This document shows, piece by piece, positions 41,979 through 51,252 of a DNA stretch of 52,513 nucleotides. The stretch's first letter is position 1. Each line of letters starts with the position of its first letter. The notes under the pieces are model-generated. The model was not told the DNA's origin. It made no database searches and worked only from the letters and a program-made list of their open reading frames with translations. Source of the DNA: Legionella sp. (GTDB taxonomy: Bacteria > Pseudomonadota > Gammaproteobacteria > Legionellales > Legionellaceae); contig JARLJQ010000009.1 in assembly GCA_031291115.1 (NCBI GenBank), forward strand, positions 1 to 52,513. Reading direction: 5' to 3'. A program made the position numbers and the translations under genes.

Positions 41979-43616
41979 TTGAGTGAGAGCGTGACCATGC
42001 CTGGCTATTTTAAACTTAAAGAATACAAGCCCCTATTTCAAAACAATCCAAATCGCATCGATTTGACTAGCGAACAGACACAACACTTTGGCAATCCTTA
42101 TTCCTATGACAAGCAAGGGAATGTTGTTACTGTTCATACGCCCATATATCTAGCCTCACTACCTGATTTCCTAAAAGATATTAGAGAAAGAATGGATATT
42201 GACGTTGCACAGGATCATCTATTAATCGGTATTATCAGCAAAGGCATAACTGAAGATCATATTGTAGCCTTACATATCCCACCTAACAGTGAGCACTATT
42301 TTGCTTATGATTCTAAATACAGTGACCCTGAGCAGTTTTTTTCACCAGTTCACTCAACGCCTCAGACTATTTTTGAAGTAATTCAATATAGAATAAACCT
42401 CGCCATGAATGCCCTTACTGGCTTGATACAAACACTCAACCCCAATGCCCATAAACCCAGAACAGTAAAAGAGGGTTCCGTAGTGTATAATGCCTTAGGT
42501 ACGCAATCATTTTTTGATGGGGATTCCTGTGGCTATCATTGCGGTAGTAATCTCAAGCTCTTGGCACAACTGATTCACGACGGTAAAGAACCCACTGCGG
42601 AACTGCTTTTGGCTGCAACCCAAAGTCCTGCTGCAGAATCAGCTCAATTACTGAATAATGCTGCTGCAGGGACCGTGAAACTCTCATTTTCAGCCTTCTT
42701 AAACAAAGCATGGCAGGATACGTTTTTACCTCATATCGCTGAAAAAGAAAGACAACATTATCATTTTGGTCACTATTTTATAGGTTGGCCCTCACAAGCC
42801 AATGGCTCTAAAATTGCCTATTTTGCAACATTGAAATTCATCACCACCCCCTTAGTTAATTTACTAAGCCTGGTTACTGAATTTCCACTGAACCTTCTTA
42901 GTGAAACAGCGTCTTATCTTATAAACAAACTCATCTCCTGGGCGCCAACCAATGCGTTTACCCAGGGAATACGCAGCGTTTTATTAGTATCCGCAATGGG
43001 ACTACAAAGTATATTTAAGGGATTGTCATTGCTAATAAGAACCATTACCTCACCTATCGTAAGTTTTAAAGAAGCTTATAAAAAACATCCTGCATTAGGT
43101 TATGTCAGCGCCCTTGCCTCTGTAATCTTGATTGGCGGGGGTTTGGCAGCGCTTGCTGTATTTGCCCCGCTGGTAGTGGCCGCACTGGCACCATCAATGG
43201 GACCAGGAGCTCTGGCATTACTTGCCACTCTGGCAGCACCTGCTCTGCAAGTACTAGCCATGATGAGCCTGTCTGTTTCAGTAGCTACAGCAGCAGTATT
43301 GACCTTCATTAGCGGTGGTTTGGTTGCGGGCATGTTGCATCTACTTGGCCGAAGTATCATTTACCCAACCCCTGAAGTAGAGCATATACAAGCAGCAAGA
43401 CCCAAACACAATAAGGGAAGTAATGTAAGCGCGCATTTCCCTCAATCATTAGATGAAGAAGAGTTTGATGTAGAACCCGCGCCAACACAAGATGATATGA
43501 TTGGCAGAGGCTTAATGGCATCGCAAGCTAGTAGTAAATCCAAAGATGCCGCTGAAGATGATTTTGAAGAGGTATTTAATCCTAACTCGGTTCAGGCTAA
43601 AATAGGGTCACAATAA
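41979..43616 (+). CDS. Predicted CE-clan cysteine protease with C-terminal membrane segments, probable effector
   Basis: 545 residues from TTG 41979, chosen because AGGAG (41969-41973) lies 5 bases upstream; the first ATG (41997) is too far from it. I see a Ulp1/YopJ-like order of residues: H94 in EDHIVALHI, D111 in YFAYDSKYSD, Q176 in GTQSFFDGD and C184 in GDSCGYHCG, the H-D-Q-C arrangement of clan CE proteases, deubiquitinases and related acetyltransferases. Hydrophobic segments follow at ~284-307, ~330-357 and ~370-457 (several Ala/Leu-rich helices), so the enzyme is likely held in a membrane. The C-terminal ~85 residues are acidic (DEEEFDVEPAPTQDD; AEDDFEEVF), fitting a Dot/Icm export signal. 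It is divergent from the NRPS-PKS gene and 15 bases before coq7. Family assignment is by motif only. Confidence 0.65.
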   Translation: MSESVTMPGYFKLKEYKPLFQNNPNRIDLTSEQTQHFGNPYSYDKQGNVVTVHTPIYLASLPDFLKDIRERMDIDVAQDHLLIGIISKGITEDHIVALHIPPNSEHYFAYDSKYSDPEQFFSPVHSTPQTIFEVIQYRINLAMNALTGLIQTLNPNAHKPRTVKEGSVVYNALGTQSFFDGDSCGYHCGSNLKLLAQLIHDGKEPTAELLLAATQSPAAESAQLLNNAAAGTVKLSFSAFLNKAWQDTFLPHIAEKERQHYHFGHYFIGWPSQANGSKIAYFATLKFITTPLVNLLSLVTEFPLNLLSETASYLINKLISWAPTNAFTQGIRSVLLVSAMGLQSIFKGLSLLIRTITSPIVSFKEAYKKHPALGYVSALASVILIGGGLAALAVFAPLVVAALAPSMGPGALALLATLAAPALQVLAMMSLSVSVATAAVLTFISGGLVAGMLHLLGRSIIYPTPEVEHIQAARPKHNKGSNVSAHFPQSLDEEEFDVEPAPTQDDMIGRGLMASQASSKSKDAAEDDFEEVFNPNSVQAKIGSQ

Positions 43617-43631
43617 CCTCTGGCGAACACT

Positions 43632-44276
43632 ATGATGCGCAACACAAACTTTTTTGATACTTTAATCTCTGAAGTAGATAATGCGTTGCGCACTTTATTA
43701 CCCCCAGAAACCCGAATCGGTACGCGCAGCTCTCCAGCGACAGAAATTAAAGATAATCCGCTGTCAGCGAAAGAAAAAAGACACGTGGCAGGCTTAATGC
43801 GCGTGAATCATGCGGGAGAAGTCTGCGCGCAAGCACTCTACCAAGGACAAGCGCTCACCGCACAATTAACTCATATTAAAAAACAAATGAGCGATGCCGC
43901 TGCAGAGGAAGTCGATCACCTTGCCTGGTGCGAAACCCGTTTACACGAATTAGGTTCTAAACCCAGTCGACTCAATCCTATTTGGTATGGTGGTTCTATT
44001 GTATTAGGTGCTTTGGCGGGATGTGCCGGAGATAAAGTCAGCTTAGGCTTTGTTGCAGAAACAGAACGACAAGTAACCGCACATTTACGTCATCATTTAC
44101 AAAAACTACCCACAAACGATAAAAAATCCCAAGCGATACTGGCACAAATGCAAGAAGATGAAGAGCAACATGCCGATGCAGCTGTAGCCGCTGGAGCAAT
44201 CGAACTTCCCTACCCAATGAAACAACTTATGGGTACCGTGTCAAAATTAATGACAAAAAGCAGCTATTATATATAG
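43632..44276 (+). CDS. coq7: Demethoxyubiquinone hydroxylase (Coq7)
   Basis: Di-iron monooxygenase that hydroxylates 2-polyprenyl-3-methyl-6-methoxy-1,4-benzoquinol in ubiquinone synthesis, at the inner membrane face. 214 residues. Iron ligands are in RVNHAGEVCAQALYQGQ, EEVDHLAWCETRL, FVAETERQVTAHL and QEDEEQHADAAVAAG, the paired Glu and ExxH pattern of the family. The hydrophobic GGSIVLGALAGCAG is the membrane-contact segment. It begins ATG ATG, so the first or second codon may be the start; no strong ribosome site is visible, which is unusual so close (15 bases) behind the preceding gene. Confidence 0.95.
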   Translation: MMRNTNFFDTLISEVDNALRTLLPPETRIGTRSSPATEIKDNPLSAKEKRHVAGLMRVNHAGEVCAQALYQGQALTAQLTHIKKQMSDAAAEEVDHLAWCETRLHELGSKPSRLNPIWYGGSIVLGALAGCAGDKVSLGFVAETERQVTAHLRHHLQKLPTNDKKSQAILAQMQEDEEQHADAAVAAGAIELPYPMKQLMGTVSKLMTKSSYYI

Positions 44277-44339
44277 TAAGCACCAACCTTATCGTTACAT
44301 GGAAATCAATAACGATGAAGCGGAATCAAGGGGTTTAGT

Positions 44340-45329
44340 ATGGAATACGCTACTCTGTTCACGCTCTTCGTTATTTTCATCGCATTTGCCTTTGATTTTA
44401 TTAATGGTTTTCATGACGCCGCAAATTCCATAGCCACTATTGTCACCACCAAAGTACTCACGCCAAGGCAAGCTGTTATCTGGGCTGCATTTTTTAATTT
44501 TGTTGCTTTTTTAGTCTTTAATCTAACGGTTGCCAAAACCATTGGCGAGGGCTTGATTGACACGCATCTGATTGACTCCCATTTTATTTTAGCCGCACTT
44601 TTGGGGGCGATATTTTGGAATTTGGTCACTTGGTATTATGGATTGCCTTCAAGCTCCACACATGCGCTTATTGGTGGTCTTGCGGGAGCGGCCATAGCAA
44701 AAGGTGGTTTGGCTTCATTAAAACTTGCAGGCTTTACCAAGGTAGTTGCCGGTATTATTATCTCGCCCATTCTTGGCTTACTCATCGGCCTGCTTTTCAC
44801 TTATTTGTTAAATAAACTATTCTTTGGCCAAAGCAAAATAAAATTAAAAAAAGTGTTCCAAGGCTTTCAACTAGGCACCTCAGCACTGCTCAGTTTGACC
44901 CATGGCAGTAACGATGCCCAAAAAACCATGGGGATTATTGCCATTTTGCTGTATTCAACATCTTGGATTGATGGCCCTTTTCATATTCCTTTTTGGGTAG
45001 TGATTTCCTGCCAGGCAGTAATAAGCCTCGGAACTTTAGCCGGCGGATGGCGCATTGTACATACCATGGGCACGCAAATAACCAAACTCGATACCTTAAA
45101 AGGGTGTGCTGCGGAAACAGGAGCTGCGGTAACTTTGTTTGTCGCCACTCATTACGGCGTACCTGTTTCAACAACGCATACCATTACCGGAGCAATTACC
45201 GGAGTAGGACTAGTCAAGGGAATAAGGGGCGCACGCTGGGGTGTCCTCAAGAAAATTTTCTTTTCCTGGTTGCTGACAATACCCGCCTCAGGGCTTGTCG
45301 CTGCGGTATTGATACTCCTTCATATTTAA
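44340..45329 (+). CDS. pit: Low-affinity inorganic phosphate transporter (PiT family)
   Basis: 329-residue PHO4/PiT permease of the inner membrane, moving phosphate (often as metal-phosphate) with protons or sodium. The duplicated family signature is seen twice: GFHDAANSIATIVTTK in the first half and GSNDAQKTMGI in the second, plus the paired GLPSSSTHALIGGLAG and GVPVSTTHTITGAITG loops. About ten membrane helices can be drawn. The short cytoplasmic loop is typical of bacterial forms. The usual companion, a DUF47/PhoU-like gene upstream, is absent. A hairpin terminator follows. Confidence 0.92.
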   Translation: MEYATLFTLFVIFIAFAFDFINGFHDAANSIATIVTTKVLTPRQAVIWAAFFNFVAFLVFNLTVAKTIGEGLIDTHLIDSHFILAALLGAIFWNLVTWYYGLPSSSTHALIGGLAGAAIAKGGLASLKLAGFTKVVAGIIISPILGLLIGLLFTYLLNKLFFGQSKIKLKKVFQGFQLGTSALLSLTHGSNDAQKTMGIIAILLYSTSWIDGPFHIPFWVVISCQAVISLGTLAGGWRIVHTMGTQITKLDTLKGCAAETGAAVTLFVATHYGVPVSTTHTITGAITGVGLVKGIRGARWGVLKKIFFSWLLTIPASGLVAAVLILLHI

Positions 45330-45334
45330 CGCCG

Positions 45335-45398
45335 GATAAGAGAACATTTAGATCCAGTCTCTACCCTGGTAGATTGTAGATCTAATAGCCCTCTTATC
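45335..45398. terminator. Hairpin between convergent pit and permease genes
   Basis: GATAAGAG (45335-45342) pairs with CTCTTATC (45391-45398), and inside it TTAGATC (45348-45354) pairs with GATCTAA (45379-45385). It fills most of the 76-base gap and likely ends both transcripts. Confidence 0.6.
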
Positions 45399-45405
45399 AC
45401 ATTAT

Positions 45406-46782
45406 TTAATGCTCTGTGGCCAAAACACTGTGTGTTCTACTGTAAGTAAAATAGATAATCAAACCTATAAGCATCCAAATAACAAAACGCGCCAAGGTAA
45501 CCCAAGCCAAATGCATCATTAAATAAGAACAACTTAATACCCCTAAAATAGGAACGTAAGGCATACCTGGAGTTTTAAAAGGACGCGATAATTCTGGTCT
45601 GGTGTAGTGCAGATACACCACCCCAGAACAAACCACAATAAAGGCAAATAAAGTACCGACATTAACTAATTCAGCCAAAACATCAATTGGTGTAAACGCA
45701 GCAAGTGACGCCATTAAAACACCACAAAGCATAATAATACGTGCCGGTGTTCGTCGATGTTCATGAGTTTTAGAAAAAATTTTCGGTAATAAACCATCGC
45801 GCGACATCGCCAAAAGCACACGTGTTAACCCATAATACAACACCAACATCACTGTAGTAAGGCCGGCAACAGCGCCAATACCAATGAACCCTGCCGCCGT
45901 TTTATACCCTAAAACCAACAAGGAGTTACTGATTGGTGAGGCGACATTAAGTGAAGAATAAGGAGCAATACCCGTTAATAACCCAGCAACAACAATATAT
46001 AAAACCGTACAAATAATTAAAGAACCGATAATTCCTCTCGGCAGATCACGCTGAGGATTAATAGCCTCTTCTGCAGCAGTCGACACGGCGTCAAAACCAA
46101 TATAGGCAAAGAAAATTAAGGACGCGCCTTTAATCACCCCACTCCAACCAAAAGGCATAAAGGGCGACCAATTCGCAACCTGAACTTTCGTCGAAGCAAT
46201 AACAATAAACAATAAAATCACCAGAAGCTTGACCGAAACCATAATATTATTAATGCGTGAACTGGATTTCACGCCCCAAATTAAAAGAACGGTTAAGAAG
46301 GCGATAATAAATACTGCTGGCACATTTAAAATACCGCCTTGTTCTGGACCATGCGCTAACATTTTAGGTATATGGATTTTCAAAGCCTGCAGAAAATCAT
46401 TAACATAACTACTCCAACCTACTGAAACAGCAGAAACTGAAATTGCATATTCCAATAATAAATCCCAACCAACAATCCACGCAATCAACTCACCAAATCC
46501 AGCATAAGCATAACCATAAGCGCTGCCGCAGCCACCAATAGATGCAGCCAACTCAGCATAAGATAAGGCAGAAAAAACGCAGGCAAACCCGGCTATTACA
46601 TAAGAAAAAATGATTGCAGGACCTGCCTGAGTCGCCGCAACAACTCCTGTCAGTATAAAAATCCCCGCGCCAATGACCGCGCCAACCCCAAAAAAAATCA
46701 GGTCAAAGACACTAAGGCATTTAGCCAGCTGAGATTCCCCAGCCGCAGTCACGTTAATCCCTTTTTTACGGAACAAGTCCAT
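45406..46782 (-). CDS. Amino acid permease (APC superfamily, cationic amino acid transporter type)
   Basis: Inner-membrane amino acid/proton symporter or antiporter of 458 residues with twelve predicted helices. The first helix carries the APC signature GVGAVIGAGIFILTG; later parts include SYAELAASIGGCGSAYGYAY and FFAYIGFDAVSTAAEEAINPQRDLP, the CAT/YfnA subgroup pattern. I start at the ATG giving MDLFRKKG, as relatives begin this way; the frame stays open to an ATG at 46809, and neither start has a strong ribosome site. Substrate (probably a basic or broad neutral amino acid) is not determined by sequence. Legionella depends on amino acids for carbon, so such permeases are numerous. Confidence 0.88.
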   Translation of the reverse strand: MDLFRKKGINVTAAGESQLAKCLSVFDLIFFGVGAVIGAGIFILTGVVAATQAGPAIIFSYVIAGFACVFSALSYAELAASIGGCGSAYGYAYAGFGELIAWIVGWDLLLEYAISVSAVSVGWSSYVNDFLQALKIHIPKMLAHGPEQGGILNVPAVFIIAFLTVLLIWGVKSSSRINNIMVSVKLLVILLFIVIASTKVQVANWSPFMPFGWSGVIKGASLIFFAYIGFDAVSTAAEEAINPQRDLPRGIIGSLIICTVLYIVVAGLLTGIAPYSSLNVASPISNSLLVLGYKTAAGFIGIGAVAGLTTVMLVLYYGLTRVLLAMSRDGLLPKIFSKTHEHRRTPARIIMLCGVLMASLAAFTPIDVLAELVNVGTLFAFIVVCSGVVYLHYTRPELSRPFKTPGMPYVPILGVLSCSYLMMHLAWVTLARFVIWMLIGLIIYFTYSRTHSVLATEH

Positions 46783-46871
46783 GATAAGATGATCTCTATT
46801 TTGTAGCATTTATAATTATTTAAGCATAATTGGCACGAAATAAATATAAGCAACGCCTGGGCTAAAACTGA

Positions 46872-47441
46872 ATGAAAAAAATAATTATCAGTGCGCTACT
46901 GCTGTACTCTCTAAATGCCTTTGCCGCGGAAGGACAACCAAGCTGCAGTCGCTGGGTTTCCTTATTTAAACCTGTTTGCCAACGTCTTCACCAGATCTGG
47001 ACCGAAGGTCATACCGATCTCTACCTTTCAGGATATGCCTGGCATAATCGTTACACCTACGGCCATGCCGTATTACGCAAAAAAAAATACAATGAACTGG
47101 CTTGGGGTGGCGGCCTTGGAAAAGGCTTTTTCGATGAAAAAGGAAATTGGCATGGTCTTTATGCTTTTGCCTTTCTTGATTCACATAAAAATTTAGAACC
47201 CGTTGCCGGATACGCTTATTTAAAAGTAGCGTCATTAAGCAAAGACTTTAAAGCAGGCCTAGGATTCTCTGTTTTAGTTACTTCACGCCCCGACATACTC
47301 CACAGCATCCCATTCCCTGGTGCCGTTCCCTGGGCAGGAATCTTCTTTAAAAAACTCTCGATAAAAGCCGCCTACATTCCCGGTTCCTCAGATAATGGAA
47401 ATGTTCTCTATCTGGTGGGAACCTATAGCTTTGATAAATAG
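46872..47441 (+). CDS. pagP: Lipid A palmitoyltransferase PagP (Rcp type)
   Basis: Outer-membrane 8-stranded barrel enzyme that moves a palmitate from phospholipid to lipid A, raising resistance to cationic peptides; the Legionella homologue is called Rcp. 189 residues with a signal peptide ([15 protein letters not shown]). Catalytic residues by comparison with E. coli are H58 ([10 protein letters not shown]), D103 and S104 ([11 protein letters not shown]). The amphipathic N-terminal helix is in [30 protein letters not shown], and the later strands contain [13 protein letters not shown] and [12 protein letters not shown], both family hallmarks. In relatives it is induced by PhoP-like control; no box is visible here. 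Confidence 0.93.
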   Translation: MKKIIISALLLYSLNAFAAEGQPSCSRWVSLFKPVCQRLHQIWTEGHTDLYLSGYAWHNRYTYGHAVLRKKKYNELAWGGGLGKGFFDEKGNWHGLYAFAFLDSHKNLEPVAGYAYLKVASLSKDFKAGLGFSVLVTSRPDILHSIPFPGAVPWAGIFFKKLSIKAAYIPGSSDNGNVLYLVGTYSFDK

Positions 47442-47503
47442 TAAGCGGCATTTTAGCAAATAGTGTGCTATGTTTTTAAAGAAGAAACCTAAGGACTCTG
47501 CAC

Positions 47504-48019
47504 ATGAAATCATTTATTGAACAAGCACATTTTTATGCGTCATACCACCAAAACAACATAACCCGTAACACGCATATGGCGGGTGTTCCACTTATTATTC
47601 TTTCACTTATGATTTTGTTAGGTTTTGTTAAAATAAGTGTTCCAGGTGTATTCAACAGCAGCCTGGCTTGTTTTGCCACTTTAGGTGTATTAATTTATTA
47701 TTTTCGCCTCAATTGGCAACTGGCCTTGGTATTAACCCCTGTCATGCTGATTCTCTTATGGATAGCGCATTGGTTTAGTGCGGATGGTCCAACAGCATTT
47801 GGTGTTTGGACATTTGTTATTACCTTTATTGTCGGCTGGGGATTACAGTTGTACGGCCATTATGTGGAAGGCAACAAACCCGCCTTCATGGATAATGTAT
47901 GCCAAGCATTAATAGCACCATTATATTTAACGGCTGAAGTGATTTTTATGGCAGGCTATATGTCAGGCCTACAAGCACAAATTCATGGTGCTCCAGAGGC
48001 TGGAAAAGATAAAATTTAA
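47504..48019 (+). CDS. Mpo1-like / DUF962 membrane protein
   Basis: 171 residues, matching the DUF962 (YGL010w, Mpo1) family. The yeast member is an Fe(II)-dependent dioxygenase acting on 2-hydroxy fatty acids. Family features: N-terminal FIEQAHFYASYHQNNITRNTHMAGVPL, with the His residues thought to bind metal, and GHYVEGNKPAFMDN in the second half. About four membrane helices are present (ILSLMILLGFV, LACFATLGVLIYYF, LALVLTPVMLILLWIAHW, FGVWTFVITFIVGWGLQLYG). Enzymatic role in bacteria is not established. It stands 63 bases after pagP and might share its transcript; both act on acyl chains. Confidence 0.8.
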   Translation: MKSFIEQAHFYASYHQNNITRNTHMAGVPLIILSLMILLGFVKISVPGVFNSSLACFATLGVLIYYFRLNWQLALVLTPVMLILLWIAHWFSADGPTAFGVWTFVITFIVGWGLQLYGHYVEGNKPAFMDNVCQALIAPLYLTAEVIFMAGYMSGLQAQIHGAPEAGKDKI

Positions 48020-48035
48020 TCCATTAGATAGGAAT

Positions 48036-48124
48036 TGTAGGTTGGTACTAAACGAAGTGCAGCCCAACACGGGAAAGTCGCTACACTCCATTGTTGGGCA
48101 TCGCACGCGATGCCCCCACCTACA
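48036..48124. repeat. Compound palindromic repeat between convergent genes
   Basis: Outer arms TGTAGGT (48036-48042) and ACCTACA (48118-48124), middle arms GCCCAACA (48062-48069) and TGTTGGGC (48092-48099), and a small GGGCATCG-CACG-CGATGCCC hairpin at 48096-48115. A nested repeat element that may terminate transcription from both sides. Confidence 0.6.
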
Positions 48125-48151
48125 TTTAAAGTTCTCTTTCAATAATGTTGC

Positions 48152-48493
48152 TTAATTCGTCTCTGAGTAAGTAGGACCTAAAGTAATTTTTTTACTTACA
48201 ATCGTACCTAATTTTTGCACTTCATTAGTAAAGTTGGGCACATTTTCTGCAACGCAAATATCAATATCATCTTTAATCATTACGCCATTTAAATTGGCGC
48301 CTTTGCCAAAATGCGTGCAGCCACCGGTACTAAAAAAAAGCACTTTTGTGCGTGTTGGAGTATGTATTACATCCCAAATTTCCGTTTCCGATACTTGAAC
48401 TTTATAAGCCCCATTCCAATCTTCTTTGCCTGCAAATGCACTGGTAGCGCATACAAAACTCAAGGCCAAAGCAACAATTGTTTTACACTCCAT
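48152..48493 (-). CDS. Small secreted protein, unknown function
   Basis: 113 residues with a clear signal peptide (MECKTIVALALSFVCATSAFA, cleavage before GKEDW). The mature part (~92 residues) has two Cys (GGCTHFGKG and DICVAEN) that could form a disulfide, and a beta-rich pattern (YKVQVSETEIWDVI, TRTKVLFFST). I do not recognise a family. AGGGGCAG stands before the ATG. It is monocistronic, transcribed toward the palindromic repeat at 48036-48124. Confidence 0.65.
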   Translation of the reverse strand: MECKTIVALALSFVCATSAFAGKEDWNGAYKVQVSETEIWDVIHTPTRTKVLFFSTGGCTHFGKGANLNGVMIKDDIDICVAENVPNFTNEVQKLGTIVSKKITLGPTYSETN

Positions 48494-48604
48494 TATAACT
48501 GCCCCTAATTATTATTAATAAATCCGGCGATATTATAACAAAATATAATAATTTTTGTTCAAAAAAATGTTTCTGTGATCTATTTATATTCCCCAAACAA
48601 TCAT

Positions 48605-50728
48605 TTAGCCAAATTGCTGCATCTTAATTTTAAAGCAGTAATGAATTTTACTATTCCGTTTAAAATCCTGATCAATAGTTTGTGCACTAATATCTTGTAC
48701 CGAATACTGCTCAGCAAGTTGCGGATCTAATTTAAATTGACGAAAATTGGTCGAAAAATACAACACGCCATCAGGGTTTAACAAACGCATGGCCGCATTC
48801 ACTAAAAAACTGTGATCACGTTGAATATCCAAAGTATCCGTCATCTTTTTTGAGTTGGAAAAACTAGGGGGATCTAGAAATATCACATTAAAATGATCAC
48901 GACTGGTGCGCAACCACTCACGGCAATCGGCTTGAATGAATTGATGTTTGGATAAGTTCAGGTGATTTAAACGAAAATTATCCTCAGCCCACAGCAAATA
49001 GGTATTGGAAAGGTCCACATTCGTGGTCAGTGCACCGGCTAAAGCCGCGTGCACACTAGCTGTTCCCGTATAACAAAAACAATTTAGAAAACGTGTGCCA
49101 GGTTTTAGTTTTGCAAAGCTTAAACGTAAAGGCCTGTGATCCAAGAATAATCCGGTATCCAGATAATCATAGAGATTCACTTTTAGACTGGCTTGACCTT
49201 CAGTAACAATCATTGTTTTTCGCGTCTGCGCCATTTTTTGATACTGCTCACTGCCTTTTTGCTGTTTGCGCTTCTTCACCACCAGTTTGTCCACAGAAAA
49301 ACCCAAAGCTTTAGGAACAACCTGCATCACTTCCAGACTGCGTTTTTCAGCAACATGAACTGGAATGCTCGAAGGTGCGGCGTACTCTTGCAAGACGACG
49401 TGATCATTATAAATATCAATGGCGTACGCATATTCAGGTAAATCTGCATCATAAACACGATAAGAAGAGATCTGATTTTTTTGCGCCCATTTGCTTAAAT
49501 GGCGGTAATTTTTTTCCAGACGATTAGCAAGCATTTGTGCATTTTCTGATAGAGGACCGTCAGCCATACTGCCTTTTAACGTATTAGTGGCAACCACATC
49601 AAAACAGTATAATTTACATTCTAAAGCGCCATTATAAATGGTGTATTGCTTGTTCGAACGCAAACCTATAGCTTTAGCTAAAATAGGATTGGAAGTAATC
49701 ACCGCCGCTTTCCAGCCTTGATACTTCTCATGCAAAGCCTTACCTAACTGCTGGTACACTGGGACCAATTGCGTGGTATCACCCAAGCGCTCTCCATAAG
49801 GAGGATTACACACCAATAAACCTTTCTCAATTGAAGCCTCAGCAGCTTCTGTTAAGCCTTGCGTTTTAAACTCAACCAAAGGTGCAATGCCGGCATGTTC
49901 TGCATTGGCACGCGCCAGTTCAATGGCTTTAGGGTCAGCGTCTGTTCCTAACAGCTTTACGTGAAGTGGCTTAACCTGTAATAAGGCATCTGCGCGTAAT
50001 TTTTCCCATAAAGAAGCTTGATGTTGCGCCCAATATTGTAGGGATTGATCCTGACGTAACAAGCCTGGAGCAACGTGTGTTGCCATCATTGCCGCCTCGA
50101 TTACCAAGGTACCTGAGCCACAAAACGGATCATGTAAGGTGTATCCTTGAGCTGCCAATGCAGGCCATTTGGCTCTGATTAATAAAGCCGCTGCGACGTT
50201 TTCTTTGATAGGCGCCTTACCTGATTTGCTACGATATCCTCGTTGGTGCAAACTGTAACCGGTCAAATCAAAGCTCACGGTAATTTCATCATCTTTTAAA
50301 TAAGCATGAATCAAAATTTGGGGGCGCTCTTTATCCACCGAAGGTCTGGAACCATTAAGTTTTCGAAAATGATCCACAATCCCGTCTTTGACCACTTGCC
50401 CACCAAACATCGTATTACGAATATGATCTGAAGAACCATGAAACTCTACAGCAATCGTTTTATCTTCTGAAAATACAGTCTGCCAATGAAAGTCCGTACA
50501 TATTTGCCGTAAAGCGTGTTCATTCGCGGCATAACCACTAAACAAAATTAACTGTATGCGGTTAGCAATGCGTGACCAAAGACATAATTGGTACAGTGTA
50601 GCTAAACTGGCTTCACCATAAACACCTTGGGGACTAACTCGCGCCACCAACAGGCCTAAGGCCTTTAGCTCTTCTTCCAGCAAATATTCAAGCCCACGCG
50701 GGCAACTGACGAATAAGGGATAATTCAT
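48605..50728 (-). CDS. rlmL: Bifunctional 23S rRNA methyltransferase RlmKL
   Basis: Modifies 23S rRNA at G2445 (m2G, N-terminal RlmL half) and G2069 (m7G, C-terminal RlmK half), using S-adenosylmethionine. 707 residues, as in E. coli (702). A THUMP RNA-binding domain occupies about residues 45-155. The RlmL domain has DPFCGSGTLVIEAA (SAM binding) and CNPPYGERLG (catalytic NPPY). The RlmK domain has FLNCFCYTGTASVHAALAG and DPPSFSNSKKM. Its ATG overlaps the stop of darP by ATGA, so both are translated in a coupled way; both act on the large ribosomal subunit. Confidence 0.96.
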   Translation of the reverse strand: MNYPLFVSCPRGLEYLLEEELKALGLLVARVSPQGVYGEASLATLYQLCLWSRIANRIQLILFSGYAANEHALRQICTDFHWQTVFSEDKTIAVEFHGSSDHIRNTMFGGQVVKDGIVDHFRKLNGSRPSVDKERPQILIHAYLKDDEITVSFDLTGYSLHQRGYRSKSGKAPIKENVAAALLIRAKWPALAAQGYTLHDPFCGSGTLVIEAAMMATHVAPGLLRQDQSLQYWAQHQASLWEKLRADALLQVKPLHVKLLGTDADPKAIELARANAEHAGIAPLVEFKTQGLTEAAEASIEKGLLVCNPPYGERLGDTTQLVPVYQQLGKALHEKYQGWKAAVITSNPILAKAIGLRSNKQYTIYNGALECKLYCFDVVATNTLKGSMADGPLSENAQMLANRLEKNYRHLSKWAQKNQISSYRVYDADLPEYAYAIDIYNDHVVLQEYAAPSSIPVHVAEKRSLEVMQVVPKALGFSVDKLVVKKRKQQKGSEQYQKMAQTRKTMIVTEGQASLKVNLYDYLDTGLFLDHRPLRLSFAKLKPGTRFLNCFCYTGTASVHAALAGALTTNVDLSNTYLLWAEDNFRLNHLNLSKHQFIQADCREWLRTSRDHFNVIFLDPPSFSNSKKMTDTLDIQRDHSFLVNAAMRLLNPDGVLYFSTNFRQFKLDPQLAEQYSVQDISAQTIDQDFKRNSKIHYCFKIKMQQFG

Positions 50729-51204
50729 AATATGACGGACCTTAAATAACGGAAAAGAGCTTTGGCAGCACCAGTATTTTTTTCTTTCTTCTGATCATCC
50801 ACCGCTTTTTTAATTAATTGCCTTAATTGCTGCACTTCTTCAGGATGAAACGCTTCAATAAACTCCGTTAAAGCTTCGTTGCCTTGATTGATCAAGCGAT
50901 CACGCCATACCTCTACTTCATGAAACGCGGCCGTAACAGCACTGTCATCTTCAATAATTTGCTCGTAAGCGGCAAGAATGGCTTCAAAATCAGAAGCACG
51001 CATCAGCTTACCAATTAATTGGGCTTGGCGTCTTTTAGCGCCATGACTTTTAATCAGTTTTGCATCAACTATGGCTTTATATAAATTATCAGGTAGGGGT
51101 AATAAACTCAGCTTAGCTAAACTAAGATCAATAAACTTAACACCGGTCTTTTGTAAAAAATCGGCGTCTCTTTTTTTCTGTGACTTACTTACTGGCTCAT
51201 CCAT
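50725..51204 (-). CDS. darP: Ribosome maturation protein DarP (YjgA, DUF615)
   Basis: Late-stage assembly factor of the 50S subunit that promotes peptidyl transferase centre maturation. 159 residues of charged, helical sequence. Family marks are PVSKSQKKRDADFLQKTG at the N-terminus, SHGAKRRQAQLIGKLMR in the middle and FHPEEVQQLRQLIKKA toward the C-terminus. Four-base overlap with rlmL downstream forms a ribosome-biogenesis operon. Confidence 0.94.
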   Translation of the reverse strand: MDEPVSKSQKKRDADFLQKTGVKFIDLSLAKLSLLPLPDNLYKAIVDAKLIKSHGAKRRQAQLIGKLMRASDFEAILAAYEQIIEDDSAVTAAFHEVEVWRDRLINQGNEALTEFIEAFHPEEVQQLRQLIKKAVDDQKKEKNTGAAKALFRYLRSVIL

Positions 51205-51252
51205 AGTATCTATTCGGTTATCTAAAAATTGACCTGATTATACTATAGATGA

